The notes under the pieces: generated by a model
Told to the model about the DNA's origin: nothing
What the model saw: the letters and a program-made list of their open reading frames with translations, nothing else
The model's database searches: none
In this document: piece by piece, positions 6,298 through 16,787 of the stretch
Numbering within the stretch: the stretch's first letter is position 1
Layout of the letters: every line of letters starts with the position of its first letter
Assembly (NCBI GenBank): GCA_947448625.1
Contig: CANFOT010000015.1
Span: 1-32,042, forward strand
Reading direction: 5' to 3'
Source: Burkholderiaceae bacterium
GTDB taxonomy: Bacteria; Pseudomonadota; Gammaproteobacteria; Burkholderiales; Burkholderiaceae
DNA length: 32,042 nt
Program-made: the position numbers and the translations under genes

Positions 6298-8241
6298 ATG
6301 TCAGTCAGTAACCCAGAATTTTCCCAATCCTCTTTATTGAGGCCGGTTGAGGTTTCTCGGCAAGACAATGGCCATTCAAAGGGCGCCTCTTTTTCTTTAA
6401 TGCTTGCAGCAATTGGAGTGGTCTTCGGTGACATTGGAACTAGCCCCCTCTACGCTCTGAAAGAGTGTTTTAGCCCTGAGCACGGTATTCCTTTTTCGCC
6501 TGAGGCTGTATACGGCGTAATTTCTATGGTGTTTTGGGCCTTCGCAATCGTGGTGTCCCTCAAGTACGTCATGTTTGTGATGCGTGCCAACAATCATGGC
6601 GAAGGCGGCATCCTGGCTCTCATGGCTTTGGCCTTACGTACTGCACCCTCAGGATCCAAGCGTTCTTTATTAATCATCATGGCTGGAGTCTTTGGGGCCT
6701 GCATGTTTTATGGTGATGCAATTATTACCCCAGCGATCTCCGTGCTTTCTGCGGTGGAGGGCATGGAGGTGATATCGCACGATTTCACGCGCTACATTAT
6801 TCCGACAACCATTGTTATTTTGGTGTTGCTATTTTTTATTCAAAAAACCGGCACTGCTGTGGTTGGCAATCTTTTTGGGCCTGTGATGTTGGTTTGGTTT
6901 TTGGTGATTGGTCTGATGGGTGTTTATCAGGTGATTGATAACCCAGCTATTTTTGCGGCCGTCAATCCACTGTATGCCATTCGATTTATGGAAGAGCATG
7001 CCCTGCAAGGGTTTATTGTTTTGGGTGCAGTCTTCTTGGTGTTAACGGGTGCCGAAGCACTGTATGCGGACATGGGGCATTTTGGTGACAAACCCATCCG
7101 TTTGGGTTGGTTCCTCATTGTGATGCCTTGCCTCATTTTGAATTACTTTGGTCAGGGTGCGATGTTTTTGAGCCATCCTGAGAACATCACCAACCCATTC
7201 TTCTTAATGGTTCCGGAGGTATTTGTTCTCCCCTTGGTAATCTTGGCAACTCTAGCAACGGTAATCGCTTCTCAGGCAGTGATATCTGGCGCGTTTTCAA
7301 TGACGAGTCAGGCAATCTTGTTGGGCTTTGTCCCACGTATGAAAATTCGCCATACGTCTGATCGGGAAATTGGTCAGATTTATATGCCTTTGGTCAACTG
7401 GACCTTGTTGGTTTTGGTAATTGCAGTGGTGCTTGCATTTAAAAAGTCTGAGAATTTGGCTGCCGCTTATGGCATTGCAGTAACTACAACGATGATTGTG
7501 ACAACCTTTTTGGCTGCTATCGTCATGCGTATTGTTTGGCGCTGGAATACTTTATTGGTTACCTTGGTCATCAGCGCTTTCCTCATTGTGGACCTGGCCT
7601 TTTTATCCGCTAATCTTTTAAAAATCATGGAGGGCGGCTGGTTCCCTTTACTTCTGGGCGCTGCTTGCTTCTTACTGCTAATGACTTGGTATCAGGGTCG
7701 TAAATTATTACGTCAACGCGCTGTGGAAGAGGGTATTGAGCTCAAAGGATTTATCGATGTTTTGATGAAAAATCCGCCTCATCGAGTTGAGGGTACTGCC
7801 ATCTTCTTAACGGCTCATGTAGATTACTTGCCAGTCTCGTTCTTGCACAACTTGAAACACAATCACGTTCTTCATGAGCGGGTATTTTTCCTCAAGGTCA
7901 GTATCTGGGATGTGCCTTATGTGAAAGATGAGGAGCGCATCACCTTGCGTGATTTAGGAAATAATGTTTTTGTAGTGAGGGCTGTCTATGGTTTTAATGA
8001 GACTCCGGACATGGGTATGATCATTGAGTTGATCGAGAAGTCATCTGGCCTGAAATTTAACTTGATGGATACCTCCTTCTTTTTATCCCGCGACACTATC
8101 GTGGCAACGGAGCTACCTGGTATGGCTTTATGGCGCGAGCGTCTGTTTTGCTGGATGTATCAAAATGCTGGTCGTCAGTCTGACTTCTTCAAGATCCCGG
8201 CAAACCGTTTGGTAGAGCTCGGTGCAAAGGTAGAAATTTGA
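6298..8241 (+). CDS. kup: Kup-type low-affinity potassium uptake protein
   Basis: A 647-residue inner-membrane K+ transporter of the Kup/HAK/KT family, thought to be a K+/H+ symporter. The family hallmark [17 protein letters not shown] lies at 40-56 and is followed by [11 protein letters not shown] near 98-108. About twelve hydrophobic segments run to around residue 465. A soluble C-terminal domain (about 480-647) follows, with the conserved tail region [10 protein letters not shown]. Length is close to the E. coli protein (622). A GAGG sequence lies upstream of the ATG. The next gene starts inside its stop codon, so the two are cotranscribed. Nothing unusual is seen in the reading frame. Confidence 0.97.
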   Translation: MSVSNPEFSQSSLLRPVEVSRQDNGHSKGASFSLMLAAIGVVFGDIGTSPLYALKECFSPEHGIPFSPEAVYGVISMVFWAFAIVVSLKYVMFVMRANNHGEGGILALMALALRTAPSGSKRSLLIIMAGVFGACMFYGDAIITPAISVLSAVEGMEVISHDFTRYIIPTTIVILVLLFFIQKTGTAVVGNLFGPVMLVWFLVIGLMGVYQVIDNPAIFAAVNPLYAIRFMEEHALQGFIVLGAVFLVLTGAEALYADMGHFGDKPIRLGWFLIVMPCLILNYFGQGAMFLSHPENITNPFFLMVPEVFVLPLVILATLATVIASQAVISGAFSMTSQAILLGFVPRMKIRHTSDREIGQIYMPLVNWTLLVLVIAVVLAFKKSENLAAAYGIAVTTTMIVTTFLAAIVMRIVWRWNTLLVTLVISAFLIVDLAFLSANLLKIMEGGWFPLLLGAACFLLLMTWYQGRKLLRQRAVEEGIELKGFIDVLMKNPPHRVEGTAIFLTAHVDYLPVSFLHNLKHNHVLHERVFFLKVSIWDVPYVKDEERITLRDLGNNVFVVRAVYGFNETPDMGMIIELIEKSSGLKFNLMDTSFFLSRDTIVATELPGMALWRERLFCWMYQNAGRQSDFFKIPANRLVELGAKVEI

Positions 8242-8747
8242 GAAGGCCGCTGACCTGTAGGTCGCTACTGTCATTAGGTGCTTTCTTGCTGATATGTTCT
8301 TTCAGCAGTCTGGTGCTGGCTACCCCTGCTGAGGAGGCTCAGCTTGAGCAACTTGACAAGATCGAGCAAGAGCTGGAATTGCAACGTGATTGGGCTAAAT
8401 ATCGTTGGGATAAAACTAATGCAGAGTGCTATCAGAAGTATTGGGTCAATAGCTGCTTGCGAGACTCTCGTGCTGAGTATCGCAAGGAAATCGATCCCAT
8501 TCGTGAGCAAGAGGTAGGGCTGCATGAAGTGCAGCGCAAGTTACGCGCTAGCATTAAAGATCAACGCGATGCTCAGAAAATTGCTGAACGTGGCTCTGCA
8601 GAAAAGGCTAGCGAGCGCGCAGCCAACCAAAAAGAGTTTGAAGAGAAGCAAAAAGCTGCTGCTGCTCGCGCAGCAGATGTGGAGCAACGTCGTAAAGATG
8701 CGCCGAAGCGTGCTCAAGAAAACAAAGCGGGCACTCAGCTCGATTAA
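8238..8747 (+). CDS. Small exported coiled-coil protein, function unknown
   Basis: A 169-residue protein starting with TTG at 8238 that overlaps the kup stop as TTGA; AAAGG at 8226-8230 serves as ribosome site and no ATG or GTG is available nearby. An N-terminal signal peptide (RRPLTCR, then a hydrophobic stretch to LVLATPA, cut near residue 29) is followed by a long charged coiled coil. Two cysteines in [18 protein letters not shown] (about residues 74-91) are well placed for a disulfide in the periplasm. The last 60 residues are Ala/Lys/Glu/Arg-rich helix. I recall similar short proteins in other betaproteobacteria, but no function is known to me. It links kup to radA. Confidence 0.8.
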   Translation: MRRPLTCRSLLSLGAFLLICSFSSLVLATPAEEAQLEQLDKIEQELELQRDWAKYRWDKTNAECYQKYWVNSCLRDSRAEYRKEIDPIREQEVGLHEVQRKLRASIKDQRDAQKIAERGSAEKASERAANQKEFEEKQKAAAARAADVEQRRKDAPKRAQENKAGTQLD

Positions 8748-8785
8748 CTCATTTTTACTGCTTCAATAATTCATTAGGTAATACA

Positions 8786-10150
8786 TTGGCTAAGATTAAA
8801 ACAATCTATATCTGTCAGTCTTGTGGTGGAAGCTCTGCTAAATGGCAAGGGCAATGCCCAGCCTGTCAGGCATGGAATACATTGGAAGAAGGCGTTCCTG
8901 AAGTTAGTTCGAATGTCCGTTTTCAGGGTTTGGCGCAATCACTCCCACGTCAGAAGTTATCGGCCATTAGCGCTGAAGATCTACCGCGCTTTAGTACGGG
9001 CGTAGAAGAGTTTGATCGCGTGCTGGGTGGTGGGTTAGTGCCTGGTGGCGTTGTGCTCTTAGGCGGCGATCCTGGTATTGGCAAGTCCACCTTATTGCTG
9101 CAAGCGCTCGCAGAGATGAGTGCAGCGGGGATGAATGTCCTCTATAGCAGTGGCGAGGAGTCTGCCGCGCAAATAGCATTAAGAGCAAAACGCATTGCAT
9201 TGGACGCACCCCAATTAGAGGTATTGGCCGAGATTCAATTAGAAAAGCTATTGTCCATCATGGACACGGTGAAACCGCAGGTCTTGGTGGTGGACTCTAT
9301 TCAGACTTTGTATTCGGAGGTGCTGAGTTCTGCTCCTGGCTCAGTAGCGCAAGTGCGCGAGTGTGCCGCCCAATTGACCAGGGCAGCTAAATCCAGTGGT
9401 ATTTGTGTGTTGATGGTGGGTCACGTGACCAAAGATGGCCACTTAGCCGGCCCTCGCGTGCTAGAGCACATTGTTGATACCGTACTCTACTTTGAAGGTG
9501 ACACCCACTCTTCATTTAGATTGGTGCGCTCAATTAAAAACCGTTTTGGTGCAGTCAATGAGTTGGGTGTATTTGCCATGACTGAAAAAGGTCTGCGTGG
9601 AGTTGCTAATCCTTCTGCAATCTTCTTATCTCAGCATGCAGAGATGGTGCCTGGTGCTTGTGTGCTCGTTACACAAGAGGGTAGCCGTCCACTTTTAGTG
9701 GAAATTCAAGCTTTAGTAGATACTGCGCACATTCCCAATCCCCGTCGCTTGGCGGTTGGCTTGGAGCAGGCTCGCTTAGCAATGCTATTGGCTGTATTGC
9801 ATCGCCATGCAGGCGTAGCGTGTTTTGATCAAGATGTCTTCTTAAATGCCGTGGGTGGCGTAAAGATTTCAGAGCCAGCAGCTGACTTGGCTGTGCTGCT
9901 AGCGATTCAATCCTCGATTCGGAATAAGGCTTTGCCAAAAGAGTTAATCGTCTTTGGCGAAGTGGGTTTAGCTGGTGAGATTCGCCCGTGCCCACGCGGT
10001 CAGGAGCGCCTGAAGGAGGCGGCAAAGCTAGGCTTTACTGTGGCAATTATTCCTAAGGCGAATATGCCTAAGACTAAGATTCCGGGCTTAAGGGTAATAC
10101 CAGTAGAGCGTATCGATCAGGCCATTTCGGCAGCTGCAGAACTCAGTTAA
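8786..10150 (+). CDS. radA: DNA repair protein RadA (Sms)
   Basis: A 454-residue RecA-like ATPase acting on branched recombination intermediates. The start is TTG at 8786 (AKIKTIYICQSC), with AGG 7 nt upstream. Domains in order: a zinc ribbon with Cys10, Cys13, Cys24 and Cys27; a RecA core with Walker A GDPGIGKST at 94-102 and Walker B VLVVDSIQ at 166-173; the RadA-specific KNRFG motif at 251-255; and a Lon-protease-like C-terminal domain (about 280-454). The length is normal for the family. It is the last gene of the plus-strand kup group and converges on prmB, with only 16 nt between the two stops and no obvious terminator. Confidence 0.97.
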   Translation: MAKIKTIYICQSCGGSSAKWQGQCPACQAWNTLEEGVPEVSSNVRFQGLAQSLPRQKLSAISAEDLPRFSTGVEEFDRVLGGGLVPGGVVLLGGDPGIGKSTLLLQALAEMSAAGMNVLYSSGEESAAQIALRAKRIALDAPQLEVLAEIQLEKLLSIMDTVKPQVLVVDSIQTLYSEVLSSAPGSVAQVRECAAQLTRAAKSSGICVLMVGHVTKDGHLAGPRVLEHIVDTVLYFEGDTHSSFRLVRSIKNRFGAVNELGVFAMTEKGLRGVANPSAIFLSQHAEMVPGACVLVTQEGSRPLLVEIQALVDTAHIPNPRRLAVGLEQARLAMLLAVLHRHAGVACFDQDVFLNAVGGVKISEPAADLAVLLAIQSSIRNKALPKELIVFGEVGLAGEIRPCPRGQERLKEAAKLGFTVAIIPKANMPKTKIPGLRVIPVERIDQAISAAAELS

Positions 10151-10166
10151 ATCTGGAATTGAGTGC

Positions 10167-11063
10167 TTAGCGCAAGTCTTCTGCTTGAATGAGCAGTACT
10201 TGCTCATCGCCAGCAGATACTTCCATCCAGATTACAGGAATCTGCGGAAATGCTTTTTTAAAGTGCTCATACTCATTGCCAATCTCGATCAGAATGGCGC
10301 CGCGCTCAGATAGGTAGTCAGGAGCGCCAGCAATAATCTTGCGGATGAGATCCATGCCGTCGTCACCACCCGCCAACGCTAAAGCTGGCTCCGCATGGTA
10401 TTCAGCGGGGAGGGCATTCATGGAATTGGCATTGACGTAAGGCGGGTTACAAATGATGAGGTCAAAGAGATTATCTTCATGGGGTTCTGGCAGAGCGTCC
10501 CATAGGTCGCCCTCAAAGAGCTCAACCTGTGAAGTCAGGCCATGACGATCGAGATTGCGGGAGGCGACCGCTAAAGCGGGCAGACTGATATCGCAAGCGC
10601 TCACATGAATATCGGGACAAGCCATCGCTAGCAAAATGGCTAGAGATCCATTGCCAGTGCACAGATCTAGCGCCTTGCCATCGGCAGGCAGCCAAGGCTC
10701 TAGTGAGCCATCCACGATTAATTCAGCAATCCAGGAGCGAGGAACAATGCTTTGCTCGCTGGAGAAAAATGGCACACCCATTAACCAGGCCTCGCCCAAA
10801 ATATAGGCTAAGGGTTTGCGGGTAGAGATACGAGTTTCCGCAACCTCAAATGCCTTGGCAATCTGCTCGGCACCCATGATTTGTTCTAGGTGATCAAGTG
10901 CATCCCTAGGGCTGAGATCAAGTTGTTTACTAGCAATCCACAAAGCTTCGCTCTGGGCATCGATGGCACCATGGCCATAATGCAAGTCTGCCACTCCAAG
11001 TCGTTGTGCAATTTGATCAATGCATTGATCAAGTGTAAGAGATTGCCGGGGCGCAGGATCCAT
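10167..11063 (-). CDS. prmB: Ribosomal protein L3 glutamine N5-methyltransferase
   Basis: A 298-residue SAM-dependent methyltransferase. The SAM-binding motif DLCTGNGSLAI is at 133-143 and the catalytic NPPY at 206-209, followed by the GGDDGMDLI segment common to PrmB and PrmC. The EAWLMGVPF segment (91-99) and the N-terminal YGHG (29-32) are characteristic of PrmB, which methylates L3, rather than PrmC, which methylates release factors. It is the third gene of the dapD-dapE-prmB unit and starts 39 nt after dapE. Confidence 0.93.
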   Translation of the reverse strand: MDPAPRQSLTLDQCIDQIAQRLGVADLHYGHGAIDAQSEALWIASKQLDLSPRDALDHLEQIMGAEQIAKAFEVAETRISTRKPLAYILGEAWLMGVPFFSSEQSIVPRSWIAELIVDGSLEPWLPADGKALDLCTGNGSLAILLAMACPDIHVSACDISLPALAVASRNLDRHGLTSQVELFEGDLWDALPEPHEDNLFDLIICNPPYVNANSMNALPAEYHAEPALALAGGDDGMDLIRKIIAGAPDYLSERGAILIEIGNEYEHFKKAFPQIPVIWMEVSAGDEQVLLIQAEDLR

Positions 11064-11102
11064 GAGGCTTATAAAGATGAGTGTAGTAAACGGCTTTAGC
11101 GC

Positions 11103-12254
11103 TTATGCAATTAGATGTTCGAGAGTCTTGCGATAGATATTTTTGAGTGGCACGACATCATCAACGATGACGCACTCATCAATTTTGTGACTTGTGGCAT
11201 TGAGCGGGCCAAACTCCACCACTTCTTTACAGATCTTGGCGATAAATCGACCATCACTTGTGCCGCCAGTGGTTGAGAGCTCTGCATCAATTTGAGTTTC
11301 AGACTTAATCGCTTTGCGTAGGGCGCCAGCAAGGGCGCCATCGCCAGTAATGAAGGGGCTGCCACCTAAGACCCAATCAATCTCAAATTCGAGGCCTATA
11401 TCCGTGAGGACTCCCTCTAGGCGGCTACGCAGCTCTTCCGGCTTGCTCTCAGTGGAGAAGCGGAAATTGAAATCAACACTTAACTCGTTAGGGATGACGT
11501 TGTTTGCACCAGTGCCCGCATGAATATTGGAAATCTGAAAACTCGTCGGCTGAAAATACTCATTGCCTTTATCCCATTCAGTTTCTACTAGTGCCTGAAT
11601 TGCTGGAGCTGATAAGTGGATCGGATTTTTGCCAAGATGGGGATAGGCGATATGCGCCTGAATACCCTTCACTCGAAGCTTTCCGGAGAGGGATCCGCGA
11701 CGACCATTCTTAATCATGTCGCCCAATTGATCAACGGATGTTGGTTCGCCAATCACGCAATAATCTAAACGCTGACCATGTTTTTGCAAGCGCTCACACA
11801 TGATGACAGTGCCATCATTTGCTGGACCTTCTTCGTCACTTGTTATTAAAAAGGCAATTGAGCCCTTGTGATTGGGGTGGGTTACAACAAATTCTTCCGT
11901 AGCGACAACAAATCCCGCTAGGGAGGTTTTCATATCCGCGGCACCGCGACCGTAAAGCATGCCATCTCGAATGGTTGGTGTAAATGGATCATTAGTCCAT
12001 TTCTCAAGTGGTCCTGTTGGCACTACGTCGGTATGGCCGGCGAACATTAAGACTTCGCCTTGATCCCCGGCTGTACCTTTTTTGATTGCCCAGAGATTGG
12101 TCACTTGAAAATTCTCTGGACCACTCACAACGCTCTCAGTATGAAAGCCAATCGCTTGAAGGCGTTTGGCGATGAGCTCCTGACAGCCTCCATCCGCCGG
12201 GGTTACCGAGCGGCAGGCTATGAGGGCTTCAGTTAGCTCAAGTGTGGCACTCAT
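11103..12254 (-). CDS. dapE: Succinyl-diaminopimelate desuccinylase
   Basis: A 383-residue zinc enzyme of the M20 family that removes succinate from N-succinyl-LL-diaminopimelate, the step after DapD/ArgD in lysine and peptidoglycan precursor synthesis. Metal and catalytic residues are visible: [11 protein letters not shown] at 72-82 (His73, Asp75), GRGAADMK at 102-109 (Asp107), and [11 protein letters not shown] near 139-149 (Glu141 base, Glu142). The dimerisation domain lies around 180-290. Length is very close to E. coli DapE (375). It starts 9 nt after dapD, so the two genes form one operon. Confidence 0.97.
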   Translation of the reverse strand: MSATLELTEALIACRSVTPADGGCQELIAKRLQAIGFHTESVVSGPENFQVTNLWAIKKGTAGDQGEVLMFAGHTDVVPTGPLEKWTNDPFTPTIRDGMLYGRGAADMKTSLAGFVVATEEFVVTHPNHKGSIAFLITSDEEGPANDGTVIMCERLQKHGQRLDYCVIGEPTSVDQLGDMIKNGRRGSLSGKLRVKGIQAHIAYPHLGKNPIHLSAPAIQALVETEWDKGNEYFQPTSFQISNIHAGTGANNVIPNELSVDFNFRFSTESKPEELRSRLEGVLTDIGLEFEIDWVLGGSPFITGDGALAGALRKAIKSETQIDAELSTTGGTSDGRFIAKICKEVVEFGPLNATSHKIDECVIVDDVVPLKNIYRKTLEHLIA

Positions 12255-12263
12255 AAATTAGGC

Positions 12264-13091
12264 TTAATCGCGCAAGAGTTCGTTAATCGCAGTCTTTGCT
12301 CTAGTTTGAGCATCCACTTTCTTAACAATAATTGCCGCATAGAGGCTGTATTTGCCACAAGCAGAAGGTAGGGAGCCTGGAACTACAACAGAACCCGCGG
12401 GAACGCGGCCGTAATGTACTTCGCCAGTTTCGCGGTCATAGATCTTGGTACTTTGACCAATGTATACGCCCATCGAAAGAACGGCATTTTCCTCAATGAT
12501 CACGCCTTCAACTACCTCGGAGCGGGCGCCAATAAAGCAATTATCTTCAATAATGACTGGGCCAGCCTGAATTGGCTCTAAAACACCACCAATACCAACG
12601 CCACCAGAAAGGTGAACATTTTTACCGATTTGGGCGCATGAACCGACCGTTGCCCAGGTATCAACCATGGTGCCTTCACCGACGTAAGCACCAATATTGA
12701 CGTATGAAGGCATTAAAACGGCATTTTTGCCAATAAATGAGCCACGACGAGCAATAGCAGGGGGAACTACGCGGAAACCGCCGTTAGCGAAGTCTTCAGC
12801 AGTGTAGTTTTCAAACTTACTAGGTACCTTGTCATAGAACTGGGTATAGCCACCAGCACCCATGGGTTTGTTGTCTTCTAGGCGAAAAGAGAGCAAAACC
12901 GCCTTTTTGACCCATTGGTTTACTTCCCATTTACCGACGCTACGGCGCTCGGCCACGCGAATACTGCCCGTATTGAGGCCTTCGAGGACGGCATTCACGG
13001 CATTTCGGATTTCCCCGGAAACAGCCTCAGGAGACAGGTTTGCGCGGTTTTCCCAGGCTTGATCGATGATGGTTTGTGGTGATTGGCTCAT
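12264..13091 (-). CDS. dapD: Tetrahydrodipicolinate N-succinyltransferase
   Basis: A 275-residue enzyme (E. coli: 274) that transfers succinyl from succinyl-CoA to tetrahydrodipicolinate in the succinylase branch of lysine/mDAP synthesis. An N-terminal helical domain (1-95) precedes the left-handed parallel beta-helix of hexapeptide repeats (about 105-235), for example [20 protein letters not shown] and [13 protein letters not shown]. The C-terminal part carries [19 protein letters not shown]. It is the first gene of the minus-strand dapD-dapE-prmB operon, divergent from smc. The Shine-Dalgarno before its ATG is poor. A perfect TATAAT and a leader dyad lie upstream. Confidence 0.97.
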   Translation of the reverse strand: MSQSPQTIIDQAWENRANLSPEAVSGEIRNAVNAVLEGLNTGSIRVAERRSVGKWEVNQWVKKAVLLSFRLEDNKPMGAGGYTQFYDKVPSKFENYTAEDFANGGFRVVPPAIARRGSFIGKNAVLMPSYVNIGAYVGEGTMVDTWATVGSCAQIGKNVHLSGGVGIGGVLEPIQAGPVIIEDNCFIGARSEVVEGVIIEENAVLSMGVYIGQSTKIYDRETGEVHYGRVPAGSVVVPGSLPSACGKYSLYAAIIVKKVDAQTRAKTAINELLRD

Positions 13092-13119
13092 GCTTTTTAG
13101 TTAACTATCAGATTGTTAA

Positions 13120-13172
13120 GGGGTTTTGCCCCTGGATGTAGATTAATCATTATATCGGTGGGGCAAAAACCC
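13120..13172. repeat. Inverted repeat in the dapD leader / dapD-smc intergenic region
   Basis: GGGGTTTTGCCCC (13120-13132) and GGGGCAAAAACCC (13160-13172) can pair with one irregular position, and each can also fold on itself through GGGG/CCCC. The first copy lies within the probable dapD leader and the second just upstream of the dapD -10 box. It may be a regulatory site or a protein-binding dyad. Confidence 0.45.
13149..13154 (-). promoter_or_regulatory. dapD: Probable -10 box for dapD
   Basis: The minus strand reads a perfect TATAAT here, 58 nt before the dapD ATG. No acceptable -35 box is found 16-18 nt upstream, so the promoter is either activator-dependent or the match is fortuitous. 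Confidence 0.4.
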
Positions 13173-13190
13173 GTGTGGGGAGCCCTAAGC

Positions 13191-13219
13191 TTGCTATCAT
13201 CTTCCCACTTTAGTAATAA
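13191..13219 (+). promoter_or_regulatory. smc: Possible smc promoter
   Basis: TTGCTA (13191-13196), a 17-nt spacer and TAATAA (13214-13219) resemble a sigma-70 promoter, with about 46 nt left to the GTG start of smc. Both boxes have two mismatches, so support is modest. Confidence 0.35.
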
Positions 13220-13265
13220 TTTTTACCCCCTTATTTGAACCCCTTTTTTCCCTGCAAAGTACGCC

Positions 13266-16200
13266 GTGCAACTGAAATCAATCAAACTTTCCGGCTTTAA
13301 GTCCTTCGTCGACCCAACCCATTTCGAAATGCCAGGTCAATTGATCGGCGTTGTGGGCCCTAACGGTTGCGGAAAGTCGAACATTATTGACGCTGTGCGC
13401 TGGGTTTTAGGTGAGTCTCGCGCCAGTGAATTGCGTGGTGAATCCATGCAAGACGTTATTTTTAATGGCTCTGGTTTGCGCAAGCCTTCTGGTCGCGCTA
13501 GCGTGGAACTCATTTTTGATAACTCGGATGGGCGCGCACAAGGGCAGTGGAGTGCATTTACGGAGTTGGGTGTTAAGCGTGTTTTGACGCGCGATGGCAA
13601 TTCAAGTTACTACGTTAACAATCAAGTCGTACGTCGTAAAGATATTCAAGATATTTTCTTGGGTACGGGTATGGGCCCAAGAGGCTACGCCATCATTGGA
13701 CAGGGAACCATCAACCGTATATTGGAAGCAAAGCCAGAAGAGCTCCGTGTTTTCCTTGAGGAGGCTGCTGGTGTTTCTAAGTACAAAGAGCGTCGTAAAG
13801 AAACCGCTTCCCGTCTCGAAGATACAAGAGAAAATTTAGTGCGCGTAGAGGATATTCTGCGTGAGCTCGATCAACAGCTCACCCGCTTGGAGAAGCAGGC
13901 AACCGTAGCCGAGCGCCATGCTGAGTTGTCTACTGAGATGAAATCTCAGCAACAGTTACTTTGGTTTGTGCGTCAGACTGAGGCTGGTAAAGAGCAAGAA
14001 CGTCACGCCAATGGTATTCGTGATACTCAAGTGAGCTTAGAAGAGCAGACTGCAAAAATGCGTCATGCTGAAACTGAGCTCGAAACGATGCGTACCGAAC
14101 AGTACGCATTGCAGGATAAAGTTTCGCAAGCACAAGGCGATTTGTATCAAACCAATGCTGATGTGAGTCAGGTTGAGTCACAGATTCGTTACGTGCAAGA
14201 AGCGCGCCAGCGCCTGCAGCAACAATCGCAAGATTTACAAGCTCAACTACAACGTTGGACTGTTCAAGAAACTGATGCCGCTCAAGCGCAGCGCACTGCC
14301 GAGCAAGAGTTGAGCTTGGCGGCAGAAAAAGAACAAACATTAATAATGGATTTGTCTGGCTTGCAAGAGCAAATGCCAGCTCGTGAAGAGGCCTATCAAG
14401 TTCTTTCACGCGAACTGAATGATGCCCGTGAAAACTTGGCCACCATTGACCAGCGCTTAGCTAGCTTGGGTGAACGCGTTAAAGCTATTTCCACTCAAGT
14501 AGAAGAAATCAAAGGGCGCGATACCCGCCTTGAGGCTGAGCTCGCTGGTATGCGCAGGCCTGATGCTGAAGCATTGCAAATGGCGATGGATCGTCATGCT
14601 ATGGCGCAGCGCAAAGTGGATGAAGCAAGACAAAAAGCAGGTGAGGCGCAACAACGTGTGCCAGCTGCTGATGAGGCTCGCAATACTGCACAACAACAAA
14701 TTCAGGTAGCCAACCAAGAGTTAGCACAAACTGAGGCAAAACTCACCGCATTAACTGCTCTGCAAGCAAGCGTTCAAGCTCAAGGCAAGATTGGTCCGTG
14801 GCTTGAGAGCAAGGGTCTAAAAGAGAGCAAGCGTTTGTGGCAAGAGCTCAAAGTGGAGAGCGGTTGGGAAGCTGCTTTGGAGTCCGTATTGCGCGAACGC
14901 TTAGCAGCAGTTACAGCAAAGAGCGTTCAGGAGACTTTAGCTCTAGCTAATGATGCTCCTCCAAGCCGTCTAGCGATTCTGTTAACGGAGGATATTTCTC
15001 CTGCGCATACAACTGTGCCGGCAGATTTTATACCTCTGCTGACTCGTGTTCAAAGTGCAGGTGCACCGCGTGTCGCTGCTGTATTGCAAGAGTGGTTGGA
15101 CAATATTTATATTGCTAATAGCTTGGAAGATGCATTGCATCGCCGTGAAAAGTTACCTGCTGGTGGCGCTTTCGTTACTCAACAAGGTCATTTAGTTAGC
15201 CGTGTCGGCGTGCAGTTATATGCAGCAGACTCAGAGCAGGCCGGTATGTTGGCACGCGCTCAAGAGATGGAAGGTCTTGAGAAGCAATTACGTGCGCAGA
15301 AATTAATTCAGAGCGAGTTGCAGGGTGAACTGGATCAATGTGTAGTGAATTACCAAGCTGCCCACCAAGCTGCTGAGCAAACCCGCATCTATGCTGAGCA
15401 AGCAGTCCAAGAAGTCCACGGCTTTGAAGTGGAAAGAATGCAGTTAACTCAAGCCGAAGAAAAGTACAGTCAACGTGCCGAACAAATTCAAGGCGAGTTA
15501 AGTGAGTTGCGTCAGCAAATGGAGCAATTGACCCAAACTCAGGAGCAATCTACTGAAGAGCTCGCTCAGTCAGAAGAAGCTAAGCAAGGCTTGCAAGAGA
15601 ATTTAGCGATTGCCCAGGAGAAGCTTGAGCTAGCTACGCAGGAGCGCGATCGTCTTCGCGAATCTTTACGCTTCTCCGAAATGTCTGCGCAAGAAGCAGC
15701 ATTTGCAACCCGCTCTTTACAGCAACGCATTGCTGACTTGCAACGCGATCAAAGTACTGCACGCGTTCAGATCATGGAGATTCAGGATAAGCAGGCTACT
15801 TCAGAGCAAGAGCTTGAGACTCTGAGTGATGATGAGGCTCAGGATAAATTGCAAGGCCTCTTGCTAGCTCGCAGCGCTCGCGAAGCAGCGTTGGCAAATG
15901 CCCGCACCGAACAAGATGCTTTATTGCATCAATTGCGTGAAGCTGATGAAGTACGCCTACAGATTGAGCGTAGTCTTCAGCCAATGCGTGACAAGGTGGT
16001 CGATTTACAGTTGCGTGAACAGGCTGCCCGCTTGAATTTTGAGCAGTTTGCAACCTTGTTGTCGGATGCTGAAGCAGATTTAACTGCTCTCGAGGCAAGC
16101 TTTAGTCCAGACCTTAAAGTGGGTGCATTGCAAAGTGAGGTGACTCGCCTCGGTAATGAAATTCAATCTTTGGGTCCAGTCAATATGGCCGCCTTAGATG

Positions 16201-16787
16201 AGTTGTCGAGTTCACGTGAGCGCAAACAGTTCTTGGATGCACAATCCGCTGACTTAAACGAGGCGATGCAGACTTTGACTGACGCAATTGCTAAGATTGA
16301 TGCGGAAACCCGTGATCTTTTGCAGGGCACCTTTGATCAAGTTAACACCCATTTCGGTAAGTTGTTCCCTGAGCTATTCGGTGGTGGTCATGCGGAGTTG
16401 GTGATGACTGGTGAAGAAATCTTGGATGCTGGTGTACAGGTCATGGCTCAGCCTCCAGGCAAGAAAAACAGTTCCATTTACTTGCTCTCTGGTGGTGAAA
16501 AGGCTTTGACAGCGATTGCTTTGGTCTTCTCCTTATTCCTTCTCAATCCAGCGCCGTTCTGCTTGCTTGATGAGGTGGATGCGCCATTGGACGATGCAAA
16601 CACCTTGCGTTATGCGCAGATGGTTGCCAAAATGTCTAACAAGACCCAGTTTGTGTTTATCTCGCATAACAAGATCACTATGGAAATCGCTCATCAACTG
16701 ATTGGTGTCACCATGCAAGAGCAGGGTGTATCTCGTATTGTTGCGGTGGATATTTCTTCTGCAGTATCTATGGTGGAGACAGCTTAA
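13266..16787 (+). CDS. smc: Chromosome partition protein Smc
   Basis: A 1173-residue condensin subunit starting with GTG. The N-terminal ATPase half carries Walker A GPNGCGKSN (about 31-39). Two long coiled-coil arms (about 170-500 and 660-1010) flank a hinge (about 510-650, including the LAAVTAKSVQET and PAGGAFVTQQGHLVSR segments). The C-terminal half has the ABC signature LLSGGEKALTAIAL near 1073 and Walker B FCLLDEVDAPLDDAN near 1098. The protein organises DNA after replication with ScpA/ScpB, which are not encoded here. Length is normal for the family. The stop is followed immediately by zipA. The gene lacks a strong Shine-Dalgarno. Confidence 0.97.
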   Translation: MQLKSIKLSGFKSFVDPTHFEMPGQLIGVVGPNGCGKSNIIDAVRWVLGESRASELRGESMQDVIFNGSGLRKPSGRASVELIFDNSDGRAQGQWSAFTELGVKRVLTRDGNSSYYVNNQVVRRKDIQDIFLGTGMGPRGYAIIGQGTINRILEAKPEELRVFLEEAAGVSKYKERRKETASRLEDTRENLVRVEDILRELDQQLTRLEKQATVAERHAELSTEMKSQQQLLWFVRQTEAGKEQERHANGIRDTQVSLEEQTAKMRHAETELETMRTEQYALQDKVSQAQGDLYQTNADVSQVESQIRYVQEARQRLQQQSQDLQAQLQRWTVQETDAAQAQRTAEQELSLAAEKEQTLIMDLSGLQEQMPAREEAYQVLSRELNDARENLATIDQRLASLGERVKAISTQVEEIKGRDTRLEAELAGMRRPDAEALQMAMDRHAMAQRKVDEARQKAGEAQQRVPAADEARNTAQQQIQVANQELAQTEAKLTALTALQASVQAQGKIGPWLESKGLKESKRLWQELKVESGWEAALESVLRERLAAVTAKSVQETLALANDAPPSRLAILLTEDISPAHTTVPADFIPLLTRVQSAGAPRVAAVLQEWLDNIYIANSLEDALHRREKLPAGGAFVTQQGHLVSRVGVQLYAADSEQAGMLARAQEMEGLEKQLRAQKLIQSELQGELDQCVVNYQAAHQAAEQTRIYAEQAVQEVHGFEVERMQLTQAEEKYSQRAEQIQGELSELRQQMEQLTQTQEQSTEELAQSEEAKQGLQENLAIAQEKLELATQERDRLRESLRFSEMSAQEAAFATRSLQQRIADLQRDQSTARVQIMEIQDKQATSEQELETLSDDEAQDKLQGLLLARSAREAALANARTEQDALLHQLREADEVRLQIERSLQPMRDKVVDLQLREQAARLNFEQFATLLSDAEADLTALEASFSPDLKVGALQSEVTRLGNEIQSLGPVNMAALDELSSSRERKQFLDAQSADLNEAMQTLTDAIAKIDAETRDLLQGTFDQVNTHFGKLFPELFGGGHAELVMTGEEILDAGVQVMAQPPGKKNSSIYLLSGGEKALTAIALVFSLFLLNPAPFCLLDEVDAPLDDANTLRYAQMVAKMSNKTQFVFISHNKITMEIAHQLIGVTMQEQGVSRIVAVDISSAVSMVETA

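Noticed and set aside
9669..10025. 118-codon antisense frame in radA
   Set aside because: It is a shadow of the Lon-like domain coding sequence with no recognisable protein features.
13930..14409. 159-codon antisense frame in smc
   Set aside because: It has no family pattern, lies wholly within a well-supported coiled-coil gene and reflects codon bias of the opposite strand.
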